Of a stretch of DNA of 64,000 nt, positions 53,211 to 60,849 are shown one piece after another (position 1 is the stretch's first letter; every line of letters starts with the position of its first letter). Source of the DNA: Clostridium_AD sp050717535. Lineage in GTDB: Bacteria; Bacillota; Clostridia; Clostridiales; Clostridiaceae. The stretch covers positions 87,946 through 151,945 of the forward strand of contig NZ_JBOITM010000067.1 of the NCBI RefSeq assembly GCF_050717535.1, read 5' to 3'. The position numbers and the translations under genes were made by a program. Below the pieces are notes generated by a model. The model saw only the letters and a program-made list of their open reading frames with translations, was not told the origin of the DNA and searched no databases.

Positions 53211-54488
53211 TTGAAGCATAAAAGTTTTATTAGTTTGATTGTTTTATTATTGGTATTATCTATGAGTTCAAATGTTTTTGCTGCATATGACAATGGCACT
53301 ACTAATTTACCAACAATATATGGTAAAGCAGCAATTACTGTAGACGTTGCAACTGGCGAAATAATTTACGCGAAAGATGTGGACAAGCAAATGTATCCAG
53401 CGAGTACAACAAAGTTAATGACCGCACTATTGTTGGCTGAGAATACAGAAAAAACTGATGAAATAAAATATACTGAAACTGCAAAAAATCAGCCAGCAGA
53501 TTCTTTAAATATTAATTTTCATTCAATAGGACTTGATGAAGAAATGTCAAGTGCAGACGTAATGGATGGTCTGTTACTGTATTCAGCAAATGATGCGGCC
53601 TATATGATTGCAGACAACTTTGGAGAAGATTCAACAAACTTTATGCAAATGATGAACCATAAGGCAGCCAAATTGAATATGACAGGAACTCATTTTGTAA
53701 CTCCTAATGGGCTTCATGATGAAGATCATTATACTACATCGTATGATATGAGTATATTGGCTAGAGCCGCATTTTTAAACCCTTGGGTAAAGGAATCAAT
53801 GAGTAAAAAGGAAAATACCATATCAACATCAAAGGGTACAACATTTAAACTAGAGAATAGCAACAAACTCCTTGGGGTGGATGGTTGTATTGCTGGAAAA
53901 ACAGGATTTACTACACCTGCTGGGAGATGTCTTGTAGCTTTTTATACGAGAAATGGTAGGCAAGTTATGGGAGTTGTTTTTGGATCATTGATGGATGACA
54001 AAGATACTTATGTTTTTAATGATATGAAAAAAATAATTGACTATAGCTATGATTTAAAACCAACAGTATTGTATGCAAATAAATCTATTATAAAAACTGA
54101 AATATTAAAATACAAACCTCTTGGTTTTTTTGGACCAGAGAAAACTGTTAGTATACCACTGGTAGTTAAAGAGGATGTTAGCTACTATAACAACGAAGCA
54201 AACAAAAAAGATTTGCAGGAAAAAATAAATGTAGCCAGTATTGACCTTTCTAGTCTTAAAGGAAATGATAGTATTGGAACCTTATCATTAAATGAAAAAG
54301 GAAAAGTCAAAAATTATAAGCTTTATTCAACGGTGTCTAAAGCAGATTTAGTAAAAAAGGATAGGCCTATATATTTTGTGACTGCTGGAATTTTCATCTT
54401 ATTTTTAATTGTATTAGCATTTATAATAAGAACAGTTAATTTAAATAAAAGAAAAAAAAGAAGAAGTAGACGTAAACTTTACAGGTAG
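53211..54488 (+). CDS. dacF: D-alanyl-D-alanine carboxypeptidase (DacF-type penicillin-binding protein)
   Basis: The 425-residue exported serine carboxypeptidase trims the terminal D-alanine from peptidoglycan stem peptides. It has a signal peptide (1-25), the S65-T-T-K68 box, the SAN box (YSANDAAYM) and the KTG box (AGKTGFTT). The C-terminal helix (about 385-405) and basic tail (NKRKKRRSRRKLYR) anchor it in the membrane, unusual in being a true helix rather than an amphipathic one. The start is TTG with TGGAGAGATG upstream. It is monocistronic with its own terminator. Confidence 0.9.
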   Translation: MKHKSFISLIVLLLVLSMSSNVFAAYDNGTTNLPTIYGKAAITVDVATGEIIYAKDVDKQMYPASTTKLMTALLLAENTEKTDEIKYTETAKNQPADSLNINFHSIGLDEEMSSADVMDGLLLYSANDAAYMIADNFGEDSTNFMQMMNHKAAKLNMTGTHFVTPNGLHDEDHYTTSYDMSILARAAFLNPWVKESMSKKENTISTSKGTTFKLENSNKLLGVDGCIAGKTGFTTPAGRCLVAFYTRNGRQVMGVVFGSLMDDKDTYVFNDMKKIIDYSYDLKPTVLYANKSIIKTEILKYKPLGFFGPEKTVSIPLVVKEDVSYYNNEANKKDLQEKINVASIDLSSLKGNDSIGTLSLNEKGKVKNYKLYSTVSKADLVKKDRPIYFVTAGIFILFLIVLAFIIRTVNLNKRKKRRSRRKLYR

Positions 54489-54501
54489 ATAAATTTACAA
54501 A

Positions 54502-54541
54502 AACAAAGGAATGCACATGTTAGTGGCATTCCTTTTGTTTT
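54502..54541 (+). terminator. Intrinsic terminator of dacF
   Basis: ACAAAGGAATGC and GCATTCCTTTTGT pair around CACATGTTAGTG and run into TTTTT. Confidence 0.85.
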
Positions 54542-54584
54542 TGCAAATTTATTATATTTTTTAAAAGGGTTATAGGTGAGTAGA

Positions 54585-56387
54585 TTAGCTTTTTGCAAAT
54601 ATTTCTTGGAACTCAACTGCTTCAAGCTTCTCTCTTATTAAAAGTTCTTCTGCAACTGCATTAAGTTTACTCCTATTTTCAGTAAGAAGTGTCAATGCCT
54701 TTGTATATGCTCCATCTATAAGTTTTTTTATTTCTACATCTATTTTGTATAGAGTTTCTTCACTATAACTTTTACTTTTACCCATGTCACGTCCAAGGAA
54801 TACTTCATCACTACCTGAACCAAAAGAAATTGGCCCAAGAGTATCACTCATACCATAATCCATTATCATTTTTCTTGCGATTGTTGTTGCTCTTTCGATA
54901 TCATTGCTTGCGCCAGTACTTATATCTCCAATAACTAGTTTTTCCGCAACTCTACCACCTAATAGTCCTACAATTTCTTCTTCAAGTCTTGACTTAGACA
55001 TATATGATCTGTCCTCATCTGGAAGACGCATAGTATATCCGCCAGCCATTCCTCTTGGAACTATACTTATCTGGTGAACAGGATCTGACTTTGGAAGCAA
55101 ATTCATTACAATTGCATGGCCTGCTTCATGATATGCTGTAAGTCTTCTATCAGCCTCAACTATCACTCTGCTTTTCTTTTCAGGTCCAGCAATTATTCTT
55201 GTAACTGCTTCTTCAAGTTCTTCCATTCCAATAAGCTTTTTATCTTTTCGTACAGCGAGTAGTGCGGATTCATTCATTAAGTTTTCGATGTCCGCACCTG
55301 TAAATCCAGGAGTTCTCCTAGCAAGTACACTAAGTTTAACGTCTGGTTCAAGATGTTTATTTTTTGAATGAACTGCCAAAATTTCTTCTCTACCCTTGAC
55401 ATCAGGAACACCAACAAGTATTTGTCTGTCAAATCTACCTGGTCTTAGTAATGCTGGATCAAGTACATCTGCTCTATTTGTAGCTGCAATCATTATTATT
55501 CCTTCATTTTCTCCAAAACCATCCATCTCAACTAGCAGTTGGTTTAATGTCTGTTCTCGTTCATCATTTCCGCCGCCGACACCTGCACCTCTTTGTCTAC
55601 CAACAGCATCAATCTCATCTATAAAAATTATACAAGGTGAGCTCTTTTTTGCTTGATCAAATAAATCTCTTACTCTAGAAGCTCCAACTCCTACAAACAT
55701 TTCTACAAAATCTGAACCTGAGATGCTGAAAAATGGGACTCCAGCTTCTCCTGAAATAGCTCTTGCAAGAAGTGTTTTACCAGTTCCTGGAGGTCCTATA
55801 AGCAAAACTCCCTTTGGTATACGAGCGCCCATGTCTATATATCTTTTAGGCTGTTTTAAAAAATCTACTATCTCTGCAAGTTCAGCTTTTTCTTCATCTG
55901 CTCCTGCAACATCATCAAAACTAACTTTTTTATTGTTAATAGGATCTACAAGTTTTGCCTTGCTTTTACCAAATTTCATTACACCGCCACTTCCACCAGC
56001 GCCCTTGGATTGTTTTAGGAATATAAACCCAAAGCCAACAAGCATTAATATGAATAGTAAATTAGGCAGAAAGTTTAACCACATTACCATATTTGATGGT
56101 GCTAGGTATGTTTCTTGAACAGGTGGATTCTTTGGATTGTCTTTTATAAACTGAAATAGTCTAGCCGATGGAACAACTGTTTTATAGGCAGTTCCATTTT
56201 TTAAAGTTCCAGAAACTGACATCTGATCATCTTCCACCACGAAGTTTTTGATAGTGTTATTTGTCCAATTGGTCTGAAATTGATTAAAATTAATATTTGT
56301 TGAAGTCTGATCTGGTTTAGCAACCATGAATACTGCAATAATAATGAAAATTATAGTCCAAACAGCAATACTTGATTTCTTTTTCAT
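54585..56387 (-). CDS. ftsH: ATP-dependent zinc metalloprotease FtsH
   Basis: The 600-residue membrane protease has two helices (about 7-24 and 105-124), an AAA+ ATPase with Walker A GPPGTGKT (198-205) and Walker B FIDEID (255-260), the second region of homology, and the zinc motif H420-E421-x-x-H424 (AYHEAGHAI). It degrades membrane and cytosolic proteins. The start has GAGGTG upstream. It is monocistronic and has a clear promoter. Confidence 0.96.
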   Translation of the reverse strand: MKKKSSIAVWTIIFIIIAVFMVAKPDQTSTNINFNQFQTNWTNNTIKNFVVEDDQMSVSGTLKNGTAYKTVVPSARLFQFIKDNPKNPPVQETYLAPSNMVMWLNFLPNLLFILMLVGFGFIFLKQSKGAGGSGGVMKFGKSKAKLVDPINNKKVSFDDVAGADEEKAELAEIVDFLKQPKRYIDMGARIPKGVLLIGPPGTGKTLLARAISGEAGVPFFSISGSDFVEMFVGVGASRVRDLFDQAKKSSPCIIFIDEIDAVGRQRGAGVGGGNDEREQTLNQLLVEMDGFGENEGIIMIAATNRADVLDPALLRPGRFDRQILVGVPDVKGREEILAVHSKNKHLEPDVKLSVLARRTPGFTGADIENLMNESALLAVRKDKKLIGMEELEEAVTRIIAGPEKKSRVIVEADRRLTAYHEAGHAIVMNLLPKSDPVHQISIVPRGMAGGYTMRLPDEDRSYMSKSRLEEEIVGLLGGRVAEKLVIGDISTGASNDIERATTIARKMIMDYGMSDTLGPISFGSGSDEVFLGRDMGKSKSYSEETLYKIDVEIKKLIDGAYTKALTLLTENRSKLNAVAEELLIREKLEAVEFQEIFAKS

Positions 56388-56530
56388 CAGAAATCACCTC
56401 TCTTTCTCAATATGTACTTATTTTTTTGAACGTTCTTAGTCTATCACTTATTATATACTTAAGCCTACTAAAATTCTATTAATTTCTATCATAAATATAT
56501 AACATTAAATTCTTACCATTAATAAATGAA

Positions 56531-56559
56531 AGTATATCATAGCTGTTAATAAAACACAA
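56531..56559 (-). promoter_or_regulatory. ftsH promoter
   Basis: On the minus strand TTGTGT (56554-56559) and TATACT (56531-56536) are 17 bases apart, and TGATATACT makes an extended -10. Confidence 0.6.
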
Positions 56560-56588
56560 CAGTTTCAAAACTATTATGTTCAGTTATG

Positions 56589-56617
56589 TTGAAAATATGT
56601 TTGAATTGTGTTATATT
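56589..56617 (+). promoter_or_regulatory. Promoter of the TetR gene
   Basis: TTGAAA (56589-56594) and TATATT (56612-56617) are 17 bases apart. The predicted transcription start near 56624 favours ATG 56647 over the ATG at 56626. Confidence 0.6.
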
Positions 56618-56646
56618 TATGAAAAATGGAGAATGGAGGTTTGGGG

Positions 56647-57285
56647 ATGGAGATAATAAATGAATCCAATTTCATTGAGAATCTTGAAGGAAAAGTCCCA
56701 GGCAAGATTGGAAGACCCGTAGATAAACTGCGTGATCTCGCTATTCTAAAAGCTGCACTGGAGCTAGTAGCAGAATTGGGTTATGATTCGGTAACTATGG
56801 ATTCCATTGCATTAAGAGCCCATGCGGGGAAAGCTACCTTATACCGCAGATGGAAATCTAAACCCTACCTTATAGCTGAAGCCATAGGATTTATGATGCC
56901 TTGTGAGCAGAAGGTTGATACTCATCGTTGTGGGGACAATCTAAGAGATTATTTGTGTGAATTATTTAGCATATATTTCGGGATAAGAGACGAGGTAAGG
57001 CAAAAGGTAATGCTGTCCATAGCAACAGCAATAAATAGGGATAAATTATTATCCGAAGCAATTCAATTGAATTGTTTAACGGATCAAACATGTGTATTTA
57101 GTGATGCCATAGAATGCGCCATTAATAAGAAATTAAACAAAGAACAGTTGAAACTTCTCGCTGATGTGGGGCCAGCGTTATTATTTTATCAACTTTTAAT
57201 TACTGGAAAACCCATTAAAATCAGCTATGTAGAACATATTGTTGATCATTTAATAATTCCACTCATAGAACTGAATAAAAAATAA
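56647..57285 (+). CDS. TetR/AcrR family transcriptional regulator
   Basis: The 212-residue regulator has the N-terminal TetR helix-turn-helix (AILKAALELVAELGYDSVTM, then IALRAHAGKATLYRRWKSK) and a ligand domain like the TetR_C_11 type. ATG 56647 has GGAGG 7 bases upstream and follows the predicted transcription start. No pump or enzyme lies on the same strand, so its target may be itself, ftsH upstream or a distant gene. Confidence 0.85.
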   Translation: MEIINESNFIENLEGKVPGKIGRPVDKLRDLAILKAALELVAELGYDSVTMDSIALRAHAGKATLYRRWKSKPYLIAEAIGFMMPCEQKVDTHRCGDNLRDYLCELFSIYFGIRDEVRQKVMLSIATAINRDKLLSEAIQLNCLTDQTCVFSDAIECAINKKLNKEQLKLLADVGPALLFYQLLITGKPIKISYVEHIVDHLIIPLIELNKK

Positions 57286-57405
57286 GGCACGTTATCTTGA
57301 AAACCAGCGTAATTGCCAAGTTTTCCATAGTTTTATGTGGATATTTTCTTAAAAAAAAGCTTTGGATATGTGATTTTAGCATTTATGTTTACAAACATAT
57401 CATAT

Positions 57406-57442
57406 AAAATTATCCCGTTGTTGTTTGCAACGGGATAATTTT
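57406..57442. terminator. Bidirectional intrinsic terminator
   Basis: AAAATTATCCCGTTG and CAACGGGATAATTTT form a perfect stem between the convergent TetR and radical SAM genes. Confidence 0.9.
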
Positions 57443-58802
57443 ATATTTTAGAATTTTGATTATGGTCTTTCCAAATTTTATTAGATGTAATTTCCCAATT
57501 ATCAGCTGCATTTTCACATTTTGCACATAGATCATGGACATCTTCTGGATTTTGTAAATCTGTTGATTTTGCATTAGATTTGTCAACTATATCGGCCAGT
57601 CTACCTTTATTATCAAGAAGAGGGCATGGACGCAAGAAATTTTCACTAAATGGTTGATTTTTTTTGTATTGCATGAATAACGGTCTTTGGAATGCCTCTA
57701 TCAATGAATGTTCATACACATTAGAATCTGAATAATGAATAAAGGCACATGGTTCAATATCACCATTAGCATTAATGTGTAAATACCTACAGCCACCTGC
57801 AATACATCCATCTACAAATTCTCCATCATTCCAGAAATCCATAGTAAAGATAGGCTTAGTTTTACGGAAATCTCGTATTTGATTATACATATATTCTCTT
57901 TGATTTGAATTTGCCATAAGTTCAGGTACTGCGTCTATGCCAACAGGCATATATGTGAAAAACCAGGCAAATTTTGCACCTTTTTGGATCATATCATCAA
58001 AATATTCTTCACTACCGATTACTTGAGTATTCTTGCTAGTATAACAGCAGGATATACCAAAGGGTAGTTTTTTATTTTTCAGTATTTCCATAGCATTTAT
58101 TACAGCTTTATAGGTTCCCTTTCCTCGTCTGAAATCAGTTTCTTTTTCAAATCCTTCTACACTTATTGCTGGAACAAGGTTTTTTACCTTTAACATTTCT
58201 TCAGCAAAATCGTCATCTATTAAAGTACCATTTGTAAATGCCAAAAATACACAATCATTATGTTTTTCACAAAGCTTAATAATATCTTTTTTCCTCATTA
58301 AAGGTTCGCCACCAGAATATATATACATATAAACTCCTAGTTTTTTACCTTGATCAATTATATCATCTAATGTCTCATAACTCATAGAAAGCTTATTCCC
58401 ATAGTCTGCTGCCCAGCAACCAGTGCATTTAAGATTGCATGCAGAAGTTGGATCCATTAGTATAGCCCAAGGCACATTACAATTATACTCTTGTCTTGAT
58501 TGCTTTTCTCGTTCTAAACCTATCATTGATGCATTGACAATAAAGTTTTCAAATAAAGTTTTTCGCACATTCTCATCGATGTCTGAATAAACATTTTCAA
58601 TAAGCCTATGCCAGTTTCCATCCTTATCCTCAATTACTTCTTTTACATTTTCAAGTTTAGAAGATACATGGCCATTTTTATCAAATTTTTCAATCCAATC
58701 TATTAATTTTGGAACATTCTTGTCTGGATCAGAATCTAAATAATTAAGAATCTTTTTTAACCCGAATGATTTAAATTGTTCTTTAATGTTACTGTTTATC
58801 AT
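57441..58802 (-). CDS. Radical SAM protein with SPASM-like C-terminus
   Basis: The 453-residue protein has an N-terminal helical domain (1-100), then the radical SAM core with C122, C126 and C129 in SACNLKCTGCW and GGEPLMRKKD. The C-terminal region has cysteines (CRYLHINANGDIEPCAF and further pairs) for auxiliary clusters. Such enzymes modify peptides, proteins or cofactors. I chose ATG 58802 with AAGGTGG upstream. A gene for a relative without the core cysteines starts divergently 220 bases away. No precursor-peptide gene is visible. Confidence 0.85.
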   Translation of the reverse strand: MINSNIKEQFKSFGLKKILNYLDSDPDKNVPKLIDWIEKFDKNGHVSSKLENVKEVIEDKDGNWHRLIENVYSDIDENVRKTLFENFIVNASMIGLEREKQSRQEYNCNVPWAILMDPTSACNLKCTGCWAADYGNKLSMSYETLDDIIDQGKKLGVYMYIYSGGEPLMRKKDIIKLCEKHNDCVFLAFTNGTLIDDDFAEEMLKVKNLVPAISVEGFEKETDFRRGKGTYKAVINAMEILKNKKLPFGISCCYTSKNTQVIGSEEYFDDMIQKGAKFAWFFTYMPVGIDAVPELMANSNQREYMYNQIRDFRKTKPIFTMDFWNDGEFVDGCIAGGCRYLHINANGDIEPCAFIHYSDSNVYEHSLIEAFQRPLFMQYKKNQPFSENFLRPCPLLDNKGRLADIVDKSNAKSTDLQNPEDVHDLCAKCENAADNWEITSNKIWKDHNQNSKI

Positions 58803-59024
58803 ATTAATAACCACCTTAGCAAATATTTTTCAACTATTTTTATCGTTAATATAATTATAAAATAGATTTTTATTTTTAAAACTGGTCAAAAAAAAGTAAT
58901 GTCTTAAATTTTACCATATATTTTTTTTTGTAACATTTTTAGACAACTGCTTAAATTGTCGCTTTACAGTTTTACATATATGTTCTATTGTTTACTTATA
59001 TTAAGAGAAATGAAGGGAATATAT

Positions 59025-60050
59025 ATGATAGATACTCGTATAACTATCAAAATGATTGAAACTGCTATAAATAAGGGCATTAGAGATATAGAATGTAACC
59101 CAAAACGTGGAGTCAGAAATTTAGTTGACTTAGCTAATCACTTTACTATGGGTCCCTTTCAAAAAGATGTTTTAAATATAATGGAAGTTATGTTAAGTAA
59201 TTCAAATAGTCCTTATTATAATATGGTATCTGAACTAGTTAATAATGTAGATCATAATACAATTAAAACCTTTGGAATTAATATAGGATATAATAGTTGG
59301 AATAACGGATCAAAAAAAATCCGTGAAGGGAAAAAACTTCATGGATATAATATTCCATGGACTATAATCTTTAATTTTAAAAATCAAATAGGGGATAAAA
59401 TAAGCCCTGACGAGATTATTAATATTATAAAACAAGGGAAAAGAATAGGTATTTATAGTTATATGTTTTTTATGGATAGTATGGATGGATTTTCAGATAT
59501 CGTTAGGAAAAATATTGATTGTGCCTTTATTTTATATGTACCCCACTATAAACTTACAGAGGAAAAAATGATTAAAATAAAATCATATGATAACATTATT
59601 TTTTCAATTTTATATGATAGGCATACTGATATACAAGAGTTTAAAAAAACAATTCAATTATTGCATAATAATAAATGCTTATTTGGAATTCATAGTTACT
59701 ATGATGATGGGAATGCTAAAGATATTTTAAACAATAAATGGGTAAATGTACTTAAAGACTTTAGATGTGTTTTTGGATTTCTTATACAATCTAATAAATG
59801 TAGCATCAAAAATGCAGCGTTAATGCACGAATATGTTTTAAATTCTAAAACTAATCAAGAGCATTCATCTTTTTTAATAGATTTATATAAAGATATTGCT
59901 AGAATAAATAAAATTATATCTATAGAATCATGCTGCCTTAGTATTAAGAAAAATGGAGAGGTATGTTTTTGTGGTTGTAGTAACCAGGTAGCCTTTAATA
60001 TTAAAGAAATGTCATTGGTGGAGATTTTGTCAAAATCAAAAGAAGATTAA
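59025..60050 (+). CDS. Radical SAM-related protein lacking the CxxxCxxC cluster loop
   Basis: The 341-residue protein shares the N-terminal domain and overall order of the divergent radical SAM protein, with IPWTII matching VPWAIL. However, the DPTSACNLKCTGCW stretch is replaced by a short loop (FNFKNQIGDK), so the SAM-cluster cysteines are absent. The next helix (ISPDEIINIIKQGKRIGIYS) aligns again with its partner. The C-terminus retains a cysteine group (ESCCLSIKKNGEVCFCGC) like the SPASM part. It may be a pseudoenzyme partner or a diverged binding protein. ATG 59025 has AAGGG upstream. Confidence 0.65.
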   Translation: MIDTRITIKMIETAINKGIRDIECNPKRGVRNLVDLANHFTMGPFQKDVLNIMEVMLSNSNSPYYNMVSELVNNVDHNTIKTFGINIGYNSWNNGSKKIREGKKLHGYNIPWTIIFNFKNQIGDKISPDEIINIIKQGKRIGIYSYMFFMDSMDGFSDIVRKNIDCAFILYVPHYKLTEEKMIKIKSYDNIIFSILYDRHTDIQEFKKTIQLLHNNKCLFGIHSYYDDGNAKDILNNKWVNVLKDFRCVFGFLIQSNKCSIKNAALMHEYVLNSKTNQEHSSFLIDLYKDIARINKIISIESCCLSIKKNGEVCFCGCSNQVAFNIKEMSLVEILSKSKED

Positions 60051-60079
60051 ATTATTTAAAATAATTTAATCTTCTTTTG
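60037..60079. terminator. Bidirectional terminator overlapping two convergent stop codons
   Basis: CAAAAGAAGATTAAATTATT and its complement make a near-perfect 20-base AT-rich stem. The stop codons of the radical SAM relative and the TetR gene both lie in the stem. Confidence 0.75.
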
Positions 60080-60614
60080 TATCTTCAATTACCTTAATTG
60101 CTATTCCTTTTATGGCACATCTTGTTAAATCTACAAATTTTTCAGGTGAAATATCCTTATCTTCAACAAGCCAACGTGTAATTGCAACCCGAGTTGCATC
60201 TGAAAAGTAGACAGATAAAAACTCCTTATTTTCGTGATCCTCAAATATATTTCCAAAATTAATTAACATAAATGGTTCTATTACTTCCATAAAAAAATCT
60301 GAAAAAGAATTTTGACCTGTTACACTTAATGCATTACAATAAAATACCTTGTTTTCATAAAAGTAGTCACAAATATTTTTAAGTAAATCCCAAATATCAG
60401 AAGAAGAAGTTTTTTGCATTGCTGAAACAAAATCAGTGTAAAATATCCAATTAACCAAATCATATTTATCTTTAAAGTGATAATAGAAACTTTTTCTGTT
60501 CATCATGCGGCTATTAGTAATATCACTTATGGTGATTTTGTGCAGTGGTTTTTCTTCCATAAGATCCTTCATAGCATCTGCCAAGGCCAGTTTTGTTATT
60601 TGAGAATTTGACAT
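60066..60614 (-). CDS. TetR/AcrR family regulator (DhaS-like)
   Basis: The 182-residue protein has the TetR DNA-binding domain (KLALADAMKDLMEEKPLHKI, then TNSRMMNRKSFYYHFKDKYD) and a C-terminal domain like the TetR_C_8 group that includes DhaS. I chose ATG 60614 with AAGGTGGG 6 bases upstream; upstream codons back to 60662 have no ribosome site. It may control the convergent radical SAM-related gene or the M16C peptidase, but no operator can be assigned. Confidence 0.82.
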   Translation of the reverse strand: MSNSQITKLALADAMKDLMEEKPLHKITISDITNSRMMNRKSFYYHFKDKYDLVNWIFYTDFVSAMQKTSSSDIWDLLKNICDYFYENKVFYCNALSVTGQNSFSDFFMEVIEPFMLINFGNIFEDHENKEFLSVYFSDATRVAITRWLVEDKDISPEKFVDLTRCAIKGIAIKVIEDTKED

Positions 60615-60797
60615 AGAAATCCCACCTTCATAATATACACAAACATGATAGCATTTTCCCATTATTTAGTCTATATGATATATAGTTTTATAATACTTTA
60701 TCATTTTTTGTTATAAATATCAAGTGGAAAATCTCTTGAGCCCTATTCACGCAGCCTGCGTATCAATTCTAAACCTTTAGCATACAAAAGTAACTGC

Positions 60798-60839
60798 AAT
60801 AACAAAGCACAGCTGTGATAGCCTGTGCTTTGTTATTTT
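60798..60839. terminator. Bidirectional intrinsic terminator
   Basis: AATAACAAAGCACAG and CTGTGCTTTGTTATT enclose a GC-rich loop; TTTTT follows on plus and A-rich DNA mirrors it. It serves the M16C peptidase gene on the minus strand. Confidence 0.85.
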
Positions 60840-60849
60840 TAACATGCTT

